Source: Spirodela intermedia
Taxonomy: Eukaryota; Streptophyta; Magnoliopsida; Alismatales; Araceae
DNA: 64,000 nucleotides
Direction: 5' to 3'
Assembly (NCBI GenBank): GCA_902729315.2
Contig: LR746267.1
Span: forward strand, 1,106,001-1,170,000
The position numbers and the translations under genes are program-made. The notes under the pieces are model-generated. The model made no database searches and was not told where the DNA came from. It saw only the letters and a program-made list of their open reading frames with translations. Positions 24,361 through 37,149 of the stretch are shown in pieces. How positions within the stretch are numbered: the first letter of the stretch is position 1; each line of letters opens with the position of its first letter.

Positions 24361-27300
24361 ATGGAGCAGAATGTGGCGGACTTCCGGGTACCCGAGGAGA
24401 TCCTTGCAGTGATCCCCACGGACCCGTACGAGCAGCTGGACCTGGCGAGGAAGATCACGTCCATGGCGATAGCCTCCCGGGTGTCGCGGCTGGAGGGGGA
24501 GACGGGGCGCCTGCGTCAGAGTGTCGCCGAGAAGGACAGTCTCATCGACGAGCTCCAGGGCAGGCTGGCCCAGCTCGACAAATTGTTCCAGGAGGCCGAC
24601 GCCCGGCTCAGGACGTCATTGGAGGAGAATGTAAGATTACGACGACCTTGCATGTAAATCTTTCTCACTTTTATCATCTTATTTTTTATTTTTTTTCCAC
24701 CTTTGCGCAGATTAAACTGTCTAAGGAACGGGATTCACTGGCATTAACTGCGAAGAAATTAAGCCGGGAGTTGGCCAAGGTAGCTGTTCAATCTCTATTG
24801 CCCTATGCGTCCTTGTTATGAAGAACGGAAAATTGCGAATGCGGAGCTTTCGGCTCAGGTTTACATGAGTTTGAAGAAGATTTTCTTTACTATCGTAAAA
24901 AATTGCGCTTGACTTTCGTACTACCGAAGAAGGAATTTCTTTTAGTAGGAACTTTTGCTTCTCCAGTGAGTGTAGGTTTGGAGGAGAGCGTGAACTGACC
25001 GGCCTTCCATTCACTGACAAGGATGCATATAGGGAACGGTGACTTCACTGGATCTATTGAGTAAAACCGGTGGTTAAACTTAGAAGATGAAACATGCGAT
25101 GTGATTTCGACCGGCATGGGTTCTTTTAGGCCTTCCTTGAATATTCTGGCTCAAAAAACTGACAAAATAAGAGGTTATATTCTTAATAAATTTGGAACAA
25201 ATACCGATGATTTTAGTGAAGTGTTTATGTTTTGAACCATATCAGGAGTGCTCAGCTTATAAAATCTCCTTAAAAATTCATTCAACCGTCAATTCGCATT
25301 GATGTAAGATGGAGGCTTTAGTCCAGTTTATGGTTGTTCATAGCATACATTTATTGCAATTCATACCGAATTAGTTGTGAAGGTGTTCCAGTTTTCGAAT
25401 TTTTTTTTTTTATGCCTTGCGGCAAATTCCAAATCAGAAATATCAATATCTGATTATCCTCTCTTGAAGAGGAAATATTCTGACGGTTCATCAGTGACGT
25501 GAAAGTTATTTTTATGGATGAGATTGATGACCGTTTTAATCAATGTACGTAGTTAAAGCAGATCGCATTATTCTGATTGTTAAAGGATCAATAGCTATCC
25601 AACTGTTCAGACTTGCAAAGGGCTTCAGGCAGAAGAAACCTGAGCTTCCTCTGTGAAGGATCTAGAAGCAAAGTAAATTCATGTTGCCTTTGAATGCTTT
25701 TCTCAATGATGTCCACCTTATCTGAGAGTTATTGGGAATGCAAAACATCAAATCTGACGTGTCCCTTACTTTCAAGTCAAGTATATTTTGTGACAACAAT
25801 ATGAGACACCTCCCATTGAGTGAAATTAATGATTATGCTGAAAGTATCAACTTGTTAGGGGTTTTAATCATGATAAGATGGCGTTTCCATCTGCAGCGTA
25901 TTTTGAAATAATTTATATTCCAGCTGTCTTCAATAAGTGAAGGTACAGCATCTTCCACTCTTGCTCGCCTAATACGTGATAAGATGGCAATTCCATCTGT
26001 TCCTACTTTTTTTTTTTGCGCTTTTGAAAAACCTTGTTTACCTAAAAATTATTTGAGGTGGGTATATGCTGGTGGAAGTTGTCCATCTGACAGGTCACAT
26101 CCACAATTTCCTCTGTTTTACATACACTAGACAACATTTTTCACTCCCAGACAAAAGGGATAATCGTTGTTGGATATAGATTGAACATTTATTCGTGGAC
26201 TAATCAGAAACTGTTGTTACTTAGAACTGAATTGCTAACTATTTTCTGGATGAATTTTTCAACTTCGAAGGTTAGTTGGAAGGGATGCAAATCCGCTTTT
26301 GCCGACTTTCTTCTTGAATTGGATGGTCCATTCTTGTGATTGGACATCACATACATACATTGTACTAACTTCGAACAATATTGTGCTTTACATTTACCAT
26401 CTTGCTGTCGTTAGTAGTATTTAAGGTGCTTCTTCTGGCTGATGGGCTACAAGCTCTGCTTGCTGTAAAAACTATTACTCGTTGAAGTTGTATCTGACTC
26501 TGGTGCCTGAGAAAATTATCCTCATTTCAGTTTGCTTGCTGTCGTTGCTGTAGAGGATGAAATTTTGTCAGATTTGGACTGACTGAGACGACAATAAACA
26601 AAATCTACTTATTATGAAACTGTTCAGGTCAAATTGACTCTCACCGAGCCATATCAAATTTGCTGTCAATTATTGCAGTGCCTTGATGGTTCTGACTTGA
26701 TCTGCTGATCAAGTTTGATTAAATCTTATTTTTCTGGCGTGGGTTTTTAAAAAGTGCTTAGCCAATACAAGAACCTAAGAAACCTTAGTTGATGTTCACG
26801 AGCTACTTGAAGCAGATGCGTAGTTAACATTTGTTGGCTTGAGAGTAGTCTGAGGATAGAAATCGTGGAGATTTCGGTGAACACTTCAACATTTTAGAGT
26901 CATCTGCATTTTTAATTCATATTAGCTATGCAGATTTTAACAATAATATCGCGTTTTGGGTTGCCTTCATTATTTGTGTTAAATGAAATCTGACTTCTTC
27001 TAATCAGTTGGAAGCATTCAAGAGGCACCTGATGCAGTCACTGAAAGAAGATGATTCATCTATCACTGTAAATGAACTCCATCTGTATATATTTCTACTA
27101 TGATGACTTTTATTGTGGCCTATGTCTAATATCTTCTTCCATTGTTCTCCTTCTAGCAGAAATCAGAGACTGTGGACATTGGAACCGATGACCAGGCTAT
27201 TTCCAAAGCCTCTGACCGGAGAGGTTGTTTTCTCTCTTTAGAGCACTATTTACTAATTTTAACAGCTTTGCTTTGGGAAAATAATTTGCTTTCTAACTCA

Positions 27301-28597
27301 ATTATATGGTAAAACTATAATTCCTACCTGTGATCAATACTCAAAGATGATGGGTCGGTCGGCTATACGAAATCTAATCCTGTTGCCGCTGTGAAAAATA
27401 TTGGGGATACTTGCCAGGAAGGTAATCTTGCAACTATTTTTCTTTTGTTTAATTTTTAATTTTCCCTCCGGAATCAATTTATGATGGATAAATTTATTAT
27501 AGGATCAAGAAATGTGCCACAAAAGTATACAATGGTTCCATATATCAGTCCAAGGCTTACTCCTAACGCCACACCAAAAGTTGCTTCTACTGTGAGCTCC
27601 CCAAAAAGATTCTCTGCTGCTGTATCTCCCAAAATGGCATCAGGTGCCACTTCCCCGACAAAGCGCATGGAAGGGCAGGTTCCTTATTCACCGTGGTACC
27701 CATCTAGCCAGCTGTCCTCGGCAACAAGCTCCCCACCTCGTGGTCGCCCATTATCAGGTAACATCCTAATTAAGTTCATCGACTCCCTCAGGATTCTGCG
27801 ACGGGTAGACCCGTTACCTTTTGAGTACTTGACACAAAAGGAAGTGTTGTTCTGTTATAAATTTCCTTACCTTTGAGGACCTGTGGACAACTATCACTCT
27901 CAGAACGACTCCATTTTGAAGTGGGCAACATGATTCCTATCAAGATTGGTTATCTGAAAAATTTTACCGGACAAAATACTTGCAAATATCATTTACGTTT
28001 ATTTATATGAATAGGTTGTTTTATTATCTCTTAAAGTCTTTCTTGGTAACTCTGTGTTGGTGACTTTGACTTTTAAGGGCGACCCCCAAGAATAGATGGA
28101 AAGGAGTTCTTCCGTCAAACAAGGTTGGTAGAAATATGTTAGTTCATGATACAATCTTCTTAACAAGAAGTGAACTAGACTTATTTGTTTCCTGGGTAAC
28201 AGGAGTCGCCTCTCATACGAACAGTTTGGAGCTTTTCTGGCCAACATTAAAGAACTCAATGCTCACAGACAGTCCCGGGAGGTGTGCTTTCAGAAGTTGC
28301 CAAGTTTTTGAGGATTATTTGATCAAATGCTTGTATACTCCTATTTCTATTACATTTAATGCATATATTCTACTGTACACTTCCATAAAGTAGCTCCGTA
28401 ATCATCTTCCATCACCTGTAGACATAGGATATTTTTTTACTTCATTGTTGGATCAACACATGATTGCATAAGTGATTTCAATTAACTTTCATCAATGAAT
28501 GCAGGACACTCTGAAGAAGGCAGAAGAGATATTTGGTACCGAAAACAAGGATCTGTACTTATCTTTCCAAGGATTGCTGAATCGGAACGTCTCTTAG
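24361..28597 (+). CDS. Coiled-coil protein of the At4g15545 / NAI2-interacting protein (NAIP) family
   Basis: Nine exons in phase: 24361-24630, 24711-24779, 27008-27067, 27157-27223, 27347-27421, 27503-27757, 28078-28123, 28203-28281, 28505-28597; 337 aa. The N-terminus contains VPEEILAVIPTDPYEQLDLA and ITSMAIASRVSRLEGE, the family signature. It is followed by a heptad-rich coiled coil to about residue 130. A Ser/Pro/Thr-rich middle (PRLTPNATPKVASTVSSPKR) comes next. The conserved C-terminal block is RIDGKEFFRQTRSRLSYEQF, then FLANIKELNA and AEEIFGTENKDLYLSF. In Arabidopsis the family takes part in forming ER bodies and related structures together with NAI2. Outside the mustard order its job is not established, so the role here is inference. 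Intron 2 is 2.2 kb and contains no other recognisable gene. Confidence 0.95.
27155..27159 (+). promoter_or_regulatory. Tandem splice acceptor (TAGCAG) of the NAIP-like gene
   Basis: Intron 3 ends CTTCTAGCAG, giving two AG acceptors three bases apart. Use of the first adds a glutamine codon (CAG) before KSETVDIG; use of the second omits it. Both keep the frame. Confidence 0.75.
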
Positions 28598-31008
28598 TGA
28601 ATTTCTGAGGATGGATCCTGTGATGGTACGCTCTCTCTCTCTCTCGCTATTTGTGCATATCAGAGGCATGAAAGCCCGTTCTAACAGGTATCAGATGTTT
28701 CATATCCAAACCGACCTCTTCAATCAGTATACCATGGGTTTTGCTCGAAGAGCCCATTTTTAGCAGGGCAAACGATGGGTTTGCCTTCCCCGTGGGAGCA
28801 GGAAATATTGCAATGTGGTGCTGGTCTCTTCTTCTCATGAAGCTGATGGGTTCCTGCAGATGGTTTCCTGCAGAAAAAAACGAAGTAACTCCATTTAGTT
28901 GAATGTGGCTGAGAACTGAGAGAGCCAGCGGCTGACTATGTTGGGGATGATGAATTTAAAAGTCTTTCATGACGTGCTTCTTCTTCTTCTTCTTCTACTG
29001 TTCTAAACCAGGGCTCTCTTGCTGTTGCAATCTGATGCCTAGGGGATACATGAATATATTTCTGTTTATTAAAGTTTCACCATGTTTCTGAGTAGATTAC
29101 GCAATGAGATTCTTACTGGCGATTGATGGGCTCAGAAGGTGATTGGATTCCTGCATCTTGATTGGTGGGTTTGATCTTGTTGCAGTCTGATGCCTTGGGG
29201 ATACATGAATATATTTCTGTTTATTAAAGTTTCACAATGCTTCTGAGAAGATTATGCAATGAGCTTCTTACTGACGATTGATGGGCTCAGAAGGTGGTTG
29301 GATCCCTGCATCTTGATTGGTGGGTTTGATCTTGTTGCAATGTGATGTCTAGGGGATACATGAATATATTTCTGTTTATTAAAGTTTCACCATGGTTCTG
29401 AGTAGATTATGCAATGAGCATCTTATTGACGATTGGTGGGTTTGACCTTGTTTAAATGATATTATTTGCTGGTTGAATTTCTGGAAAATGCTTGAAATCC
29501 CATAACATGATGCCTAAATGATATTAGGGCTACTCACTCCCTGCAGACCCTTTAGACCCCTAGACGCCTAGGAGTTCATGGATCAGGGAGGGAGATTTGT
29601 TTGCATGTATTTAGAAAAATGATGATTCTGATGTTTCCATTCTTTTTTCAACGACATCATCACTTGAGATGGTAGAATAATTAGCTCAAAATTTATTAAA
29701 TATGTAGTCAAATTTAAGTAAATCAATAAAACAATATTTCTTACCTTTTGACTACGTTTTACAACGTTTTAACAGAAAGTCAATGAATAAGTCAACGATA
29801 TTTTAATGATATGAGTTCTACCTTCCCTATTGGATTACACTAAAACGATTCTGACCCTTATGTCTATTAATTCAACTCATACTCGTAAGAAAATTATTCT
29901 AATTTTTGGCGAGAGCTTTAGGGTCATAATTAACATGGAAAGTGACAAGATTTTATTTTAGTAGGGGCATGATTAGGCCATATGCATAATTAAACTTCTA
30001 AGCGTGTTAATTCACAAATGTTGGACTTCGGCAGTACTGGGGAACGAAATCCTCTTGCTTCCATCTTTGGAAACCTTAAAACACGGGGGCATTTTGGGGA
30101 GAAGACAGCCAAAAAGTCTTCCCTCCCTATCGAAACCCCTGGAAACAAGAGCATCATCTTGATAAAGATACTTCCGACATTGAAAGATCATCTGGGTCTT
30201 CTTTAAAAAGATGTGAAACTCACCCTAGAAACCTTTATTCTTCTTCTCTCTTCTTCCTCTCTCTTCTCTTCTTCTTCTCTCTTCTTCTTCCTCTCTCCTC
30301 TCTTCTTCTTCTTCTTATCTGGTTTCCCCATCCAGATCTAAGAAGCTGTTTGGGCTGGGGCGAGAGAGGAACTCCCTCCTGTTCTAGCCAGGGTCGTCCA
30401 CTTCGTCACCCCCCCTTTCTCTCTCTACAATCTTCTTCCTGGCCCTCTCTTCATCTGACCAATGAAATCCGATGGCAGCTTGTGTATCTCTGCATGCTCC
30501 TCTCTTCCATTAACCAGATGGTTATTCCGAAAACACCCATATTCCCAGAATGCCCCCCTTCCTAGATGTGGAAGGACACGGTGAGTGAAACTATCCTCAT
30601 GCAAACAAATATCGATAGTTTGAGGCAGCCAAAGATGATGAAGGCATATAGTTTAATGGCTCCATAAGATATATAGTTTGAAGGTAAGGTAAGATCTAGA
30701 TGGCCCAAACATTGTCATGTGAATTGAACAGAAGCCATAATCTCTTGCACCGTGTCATATCACGTCATATTCATGCAAATATCAATAGCTGATGCCTACA
30801 AAGATAGTAGAGAGAGAAGACTTTCGGTGGGGAGAGAAAGAGCCCGTCCAGAATGCCCTCGCTCTGTATTCTGGTGGAGTCGGTACTGGGTCAAAACCCC
30901 GGTAGTGAAATTCGTCGAGATCTTGCTCCAGTAATATCGGAGGTCACTGTTTACAAAGATGATAGAGATGGCGGGGTTTTGGTGGGCAGATTGATCCTTG
31001 CTCGTCAC
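28598..31008. other. Intergenic: short tandem array, AT-rich stretch, CT-rich segment
   Basis: Directly after the NAIP-like stop is the probable 3' UTR. A tandem array lies at 29024-29455. From 29640 to 30000 the DNA is AT-rich, and 30238-30325 is rich in CTT/CT. The open frames (for example 30018-30203, or 30350-30562) show no family resemblance. The right end should contain the LBD gene's 3' UTR. Confidence 0.6.
29024..29455. repeat. Tandem repeat, about 155 bp x 2.8
   Basis: Units begin GTTGCAATCTGATGCC (29024), GTTGCAGTCTGATGCC (29179) and GTTGCAATGTGATGTC (29334), an exact 155-bp spacing. Each continues with GGGGATACATGAATATATTT and TTTATTAAAGTTTCAC. The third copy lacks an internal segment near its end. 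Low divergence points to a young duplication. Confidence 0.9.
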
Positions 31009-31555
31009 CTAGCTATCGTGTGCCCAGAGGGGCTCGTCCATGGCGAGAGCCTGGTCCATCACCGCGTCGCCGGAGAAGATGGGCTTCGAACCCGGCGAGG
31101 TGGTGGCGCCGACGCCTCCGCCGCCGCCGCCGCTGGTGCTTCCGACTGTTTCTCCGGTGGCGGCGAGGAAGATCTTGTGCCAGAGGCGTAACCGGACCAT
31201 CTCCGCCTGTGCAATGGCGAGCTGTGCCTGGAGCACCTCCACCTGATGTTGCAGAGTGGAGATGGCGGCGACGCAGCCATAAACGGGGTCTCGGAGCCTC
31301 GCGTTCGCTTCGTACACCATGCTGCTCACGGCGTCGCTCCGGTGGTGCTCCGCAAGCTCCTGTGTTTTGCTCAATCAAGATCAATCTGGGAACTAACCAG
31401 TTTCTTATTCGGAGTTTTTCTCAATCGATGGGGTTTTCTGAGAACAAAATTCTGGTCGGAAAGCGACTACGGGGGGTTTGGGATGGAGTTCACGAAGAGC
31501 ATCCGCACATTCCGGGTAAAGTTGCACCGCTTCTGTGAAAGAATTACCACTTCTC

Positions 31556-31616
<61 letters not shown>

Positions 31617-31856
31617 CATCTCTCCTCTCTCTCTCTTTCTCCTTTGCATAGATGCCTTGTACGGTTTTGGCAAGAGAGAGCTTGTTTTCGTTTAGCACTG
31701 AACCATCGTCTTCGTCTGGTGACAGATCTTCTTCCTGTTTCGACATGGCAGACCCCGGCACCTAATGGGCGCTTTCTGTTTGCTTAGGGAGGAAGAGAGT
31801 GGGATGGGGAGAGTCGTAATATGCAGATAGATAGATAGATAGATAGAGAGCGAGAG

Positions 31857-31901
<45 letters not shown>

Positions 31902-32240
31902 AGGAAGAGCGTAGGATATGCAGATAGAAAGACAGATAGATAAAGAAGGAGAAATAGAGAGGGAGAGCGTAAGATATGCAGAGAGATAGGTAGAAATAGA
32001 TAAACAGATAGAGATAGAGATAGAGAGAGGAAGAGGAAGCAGAGGTACCTGCAGCATCTTGCTGACGTTGCTAGCGCCGAAGACCTTGTGGACGTTGGCG
32101 AACTTTTGCGGCTCCTCAGCGGGGAAGTATGGCGCGAAGATGCAGTCATAAGCACAGCGCCGCCGCAGAAGCTTGCACGCTGCGCACGGCGGCGTCGAAG
32201 CCGGCTTCTTACCGCTGACCTCCTTCATCCTCTCCTTCAT
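31009..32240 (-). CDS. LBD4-like: LOB-domain transcription factor, class I (LBD4/LBD3-like)
   Basis: Plant-specific DNA-binding regulator of organ boundaries and vascular or lateral-organ development. Two exons: 32240-32049 and 31359-31009; 180 aa. The zinc-finger-like C block CX2CX6CX3C is seen as [15 protein letters not shown] (Cys 19, 22, 29, 33). It is followed by the GAS block ([29 protein letters not shown]). After the intron come [33 protein letters not shown] and a leucine-rich coiled-coil segment ([19 protein letters not shown]). The intron sits after KMLQ, the usual place in this family. The C-terminal 45 residues, with a glycine run, are unlike known members. The start was set at [12 protein letters not shown] by comparison with LBD4; Mets at 32261 and 32228 are alternatives. 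The 689-bp intron is full of GATA and GA/CT repeats. Confidence 0.95.
31567..31614. repeat. (CT)n microsatellite in the LBD intron
   Basis: A CT run that reads as GA on the gene's strand. A second, oppositely oriented GATA/GA tract lies at 31825-31900 in the same intron, so the pre-mRNA could pair (GA)n with (CT)n. Confidence 0.9.
31825..31900. repeat. (GATA)n-(GA)n compound microsatellite in the LBD intron
   Basis: Several GATA units run into GA dinucleotides. The tract reads as CT on the gene's strand. Confidence 0.9.
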
Positions 32241-32304
32241 CGTCTCTACTTCTTCCCACACTCTCTCTTCTCCTTCTACAAATTCCTACAGTGAGAGAGA
32301 CACG

Positions 32305-32351
<47 letters not shown>

Positions 32352-32882
32352 GGGGATGTCGGAGTGACTTTTGAAGCTCCTCGTCAACAACTGGCGTCGC
32401 CCGCCGCCGGGGTTTCTCTGGCACTAAACGCGACTGCAGTAGCCGCAGCCAGAGTTTTTTATAGCCAAGAGACTGGTTCCCCCAGAGCGAGGAAGAAGAA
32501 GGTTGACGAAGATATAACAGATCAGATGATCATATAGCTTTGGGAGAGAGAGAGAGAGAGATAAATACATATATATATATATATATATACGTATTTCTGT
32601 TCTTTCTTTCACGAGGAGGGTATATCGAATGTGGGACTGCGCGGGGACGAGGGTCCACGGATTTGCTAGGCAAGAACATCTACTTTGACAAGACCCCCCC
32701 CTCTCTCTCTCTCTCTCTCTCTCACTCACTCACTCTCGCCATCTACCCGTCAGGCTTCTTGCCTTTTCCTTAGAGGGCATGCAATGTTCCCAGTGCCATC
32801 ATTTAATGGCTCCCATCTCTCTACTGCCAAAGAGGTGTTCGTACCTTCACACCTAGGCGAGATCTGGAGACCACCGGCCGCT

Positions 32883-32934
<52 letters not shown>

Positions 32935-33737
32935 AAATTCACGACTGGGCTCGTGTCCTCCACACATCCCGACTGAAGGTAGTACCTACCATCATCTGAT
33001 CGTATTTCATCCGGCCTTCAGGTGGATTAATCCTCCTTTTTTTGGTACTAATCCAAGAGAAGATCTGGTATCCATCATCTCTTCGTGTTGCCCAACTAAA
33101 AACCATGCATCTTGCAACACAATTGAACTCACATCTTCTGGATCTTCACGGAACGAGAACAGGGAATGAAAATGGGTGTGAGTAAAGGTGAAGTAACCCT
33201 ACAGTGGTGGATATATATATACATATATATTATCTCACATGGCTTTAGTCAACGGTGGTCGTCTGAATCATCTATTAAACGGCAGACATAAATTGACGTT
33301 ATTGGATATCATTAATTTTAATTAATGTGAGGATTTTAGTATTTTCCGCGAGGAAGAAAAATTTTCAGTTGAGTTACCTTTTTATTAATTTTATTTAACA
33401 TCTGGATCTCAGGAAGTGGCTGGCATGAATGAGAATAATTTCAGTAATTAGTAACCCGGCTTAAAGCTCCCATTTATAGAGAATATCACCTAGCCGTTGA
33501 CCTCCTTCCATACTGAGAGACCATGAAAACGGGAGCAAGTATGGGAATCGTTGTGAAATTTTACCCACAGGGGAGCTATTTTGCTTCAACGGGAGCATGG
33601 AAATGGGCAGGGCTATCGATCTGTAAAATAAGTGACTTTTCTCGTCCTCATAACTCTGATGGAGATGAACAGTAGTCGATAAGCTCAACAAGATGAGGAT
33701 GAGACGGACGACGGCGAGGAAGAGAGAGATAGAGATA

Positions 33738-33834
<97 letters not shown>

Positions 33835-35300
33835 TTCAGTCCCCTACCTTATCTAGTCACTCACCTATACCGCATTAAAGAAAGGTTCGAGAGAGGGTGG
33901 GGGGTATGGTATTAAATAAATGGAATAACCTCCATCCCCCCACATCTGGCATGGATTCCCCTTCGAACCATCAGTTCAAAAGAAAGACCTAGACGATGAG
34001 TTTAGGGTTCAAACATGAAGGATTAGATCATTACCTTTGATGGCCTCACATCAGGGCAGGTCTCGTCGATGTCCAATAAGTAGATTTACCCCTTTTAGAA
34101 AAAAAAAAATATTACTGTTGAATAATTCCAGTATTGGAGGAAGTGCCGGAATTATTTCAAGAATGAGTGCGATTGATGATACATGTGAAGGATTTGCTCA
34201 TATTAATTGTCAACCTTATTGATTAATATTGATTATCACCCTCTTTTATCATATTCATGGCACATTAATATCTAAGTTCATGCCATGAATCCTTAGATTA
34301 ATTAATCGCTATAGCTGTCGTCATACTATTCAATGATTTTTGATAAAATAGGCCGTATATTTCATGCATTAAATAGGTACATAATAGCCTAAAACGTTGA
34401 CTAATGGCATTGTCAGAAGGGTGCAATGTACACGATCACGTTGACCAATCAATGCTCGCATTCTTGGTCTTTGTCAATTCCACGGCGGTAAAAAATTAAT
34501 ATTTTTTATGCTTTTAATGTGGCTCCATATTAAAAGAAAAATTACTAGATTTTATGTTCTTAGTGTTCTGGGAAAGGGCGTGCAGTTGGACCCATCAGGC
34601 TCCATTTCTCCTTGTGAAGTCAAACTTTCTCCAGATTATCATACCTTCATTAGAAGTTAATTCTCATCAACGCTGAATCAAAGATGAACTTTTCGGCGAT
34701 TAAATGGCAATATTATTACCAATTTTTTTTCCTCTCATTTGCGCCGGTTCATCTTCATAGAAGCATTAATTTTAGTCGGATGAAAATAAATAAAAATGGC
34801 TGTACCAGACGTGGATTTTTCTTTAGAGAGAGAATGGCACTTGCGTGATCAGATGAGGGTATGTGGTGAAATTTTCCTCTCCATTGACTCCATTATTGTC
34901 AACCCCCACCCAAAGGAATAGCTGGAGGGTTGACCGGCAGATGTGGGTACGTGTCTAAATAAAATTTCTTGATGCTAAGTGGGGTAAGTTTTATTTTCCC
35001 ATGGTACCCACCACGACCCAGTCTGAGATCCCGGGTGCAGACTTTGGGTCCCATCAACGAAGATCACAGCCGTCGGATTATTTATTTATTTTTGGGCTTC
35101 TCCACGTTGACGTCAGCCACAGTGGTTCGGCGGGCTTACCGAGAATGGCGGGCTCAATCAACCGAGAACTGCTCCAGGTGGCGGCGTTAACGTCGTCAGA
35201 TTTCCATCCAAGGGACAGAATTTGTCGTTGGCCCTTTGATCGGGTCAAATTTCTTTTCTTACAGTGATGTCCGAAAATAGGAAAAATGAGGAAGACAGGG
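32241..35300. other. LBD upstream region and AT-rich intergenic DNA
   Basis: The LBD leader and promoter should lie at about 32241-32450 (GA tract 32306-32349). A short TA tract lies at 32570-32590. CT tracts occur at 32700-32722 and 32890-32931, and one of the longest GA runs is at 33741-33830. The remainder is AT-rich. No gene is seen on either strand; the open frames are short and show no resemblance to known families. Confidence 0.6.
33741..33830. repeat. (GA)n microsatellite, about 90 bp
   Basis: Essentially uninterrupted GA dinucleotides, about 45 units, in intergenic DNA. Confidence 0.95.
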
Positions 35301-35530
35301 AGGGTCTTGTCCTAGAATGGCGGGGGGTAGTTGCTATATTAGAGGGGGTACGTGTCCGGGATTCAGACTTTTGGGAACTATAACACGAAGAAGCCGTCTT
35401 GCATGTGATTGATTGACGTCCACAGTGGAGAAGTGCATGAACGGGCCAAAGTAACGAGTTTGTTGGCCAGGGGCAGCCCCTCCCCGCTGCAAATTGGAGG
35501 CTCAGTAGAGAGAGAAAGAAGGGAGAGGGA

Positions 35531-35570
<40 letters not shown>

Positions 35571-35711
35571 TGGGTGTGAGCGATTGACTGGCGAGAATTG
35601 GAGATGGAGAGAGTTTCTGTGTGGGACGGAGGAATTGTGGGATAGATGCATATTCTAGAGAGAGGAGACGCGATTGGCGCTGTCGTTGATGCTAATTGAG
35701 GGACTTGGGAG

Positions 35712-35744
<33 letters not shown>

Positions 35745-36424
35745 GAGCCTGATCCTAGGAAACCAGGAGCAATTAATAGGATAGAGTGAGTGAGCCCTTC
35801 CGTCATGTGAGGAAAGAGAAGCTCTTGTGAAGTTTTGATAAATTGGGAAGATCTCCATATCCCCACAGTGAGATCTCGAAGTCCCATCTCAGTTTTCATG
35901 GGCGTCATCTGATGGAAAGAACGCAGTCTCTCGTATGCATGTACCTTACACGTTGAACTCTTGGCTCCTCCTCTCTCTCTCTCTCTCCCCTCTATAATTG
36001 TACCCCTCTCTTTCCCCTTCTGTCCTCTCTTCCGCTATCATCCTCTCCCTCTCTCTCTCTCTTTCCCCATATCACTCACTATATCCCTGTCCCTCTCGTC
36101 CATCACTCTACTATCCCTGTCCCCCCCGCCTTCTCTCTCTCTCCTCCCTATGACTACCGGTTGCTTGTGGCTCTCCCAAGGAATCTCTTTTCAAAAGCTA
36201 TCAACGTGGCTGGAGGGATGATCATCAATGGCCCCAGCGCAGCTGAAATGAAAGAGCCGAGCCCTGGAGATGGACTGGACCATGACAGCAACTGAACCCT
36301 ACAAGACGACGCAGATCCCCAACGAGGAAATCCAGTGCACTCTGACGGGGAGAGCAGTGTGGATTTTAGGGTTTGCAGACCGCCATTACCCCAGCCCAGA
36401 TCTATGGTTCGCCGCAGAGAGAGA

Positions 36425-36492
<68 letters not shown>

Positions 36493-36803
36493 TCCCCAAA
36501 GTGGGGATACCCACATGAATTCCTGCGATTCTTTCCCCTCGGCCGTTCTTAGGAAACCCCTAATCACCACCCTTCCCGGAGACTTTCCTCTTTGAGGAAC
36601 ACGGAGAGAGAGAGAGAGAGAGAGAGAGATGGCGCGGGAGCATTATCATTTCCCTTGAGACTTTCTAGACGAAAGCAGCTTCGTTTTAAAATCTTGCCCA
36701 GGAACGAGGGGAAGACAAAAAGATCACCCTTTCCGAGCTTTTTCCTCCTCTCCAGCAGACTCAGACCGAGCGAGCGAGAAAAAGAGAGAGAGAGAGAGAG
36801 GGG

Positions 36804-36852
<49 letters not shown>

Positions 36853-36880
36853 CTGGGGGGGTGTCGGGGTGGGAGCTCAC
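35301..36880. other. Intergenic DNA with clustered GA/CT and TA repeats
   Basis: GA tracts lie at 35535-35564, 35713-35742, 36603-36629 and 36781-36852. A CT-rich stretch runs from 35970 to 36150, and a compound (TA)n-(GA)n from 36427 to 36489. Long open frames here are stop-free readings of these repeats. Confidence 0.6.
36427..36489. repeat. Compound (TA)n-(GA)n microsatellite
   Basis: About 17 TA units pass directly into about 14 GA units. Confidence 0.9.
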
Positions 36881-36982
36881 TCGGCGCACGCGCAGTGATT
36901 GGGAAGCAAGACAAGCTTCTGCTGTCTCTTGCTGAGTACCCGAAGACCGTCTAGCCGACAGATTATCACAGTTCTCGGCCAT
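36881..36982 (-). CDS. Possible first exon of an unrecognised gene
   Basis: An ATG at 36982 on the minus strand opens 34 codons beginning MAENCDNLSARRSSGTQQ. They end at a good donor (CGCCGA|GTGAGC) just before a GA/CT tract. The sequence upstream on that strand (about 36983-37150) looks like a plant 5' leader, with AGGGTT motifs, before the DNA turns AT-rich. I could not find a convincing next exon and recognise no family. It may be a short or decayed gene, or chance. Confidence 0.25.
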
Positions 36983-37149
36983 GGCCACCCTCAAGTCAGT
37001 AACCCTAAAATCCTGACCCAGAGCGAGCCATTTTTTGACCCTTCAAGATCCAGATCAGGGCTCCGACCGATCGATCCAAATTCTCAAAACCCTAACGCAG
37101 TTTCTCCACAATTCGGTTCGGACCAGAAAACAGGCTCGTTGACCCCATG

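Noticed and set aside
28647-28838. Minus-strand 63-codon frame after the NAIP-like gene
   Set aside because: Too short, no family resemblance, and inside the likely 3' UTR.
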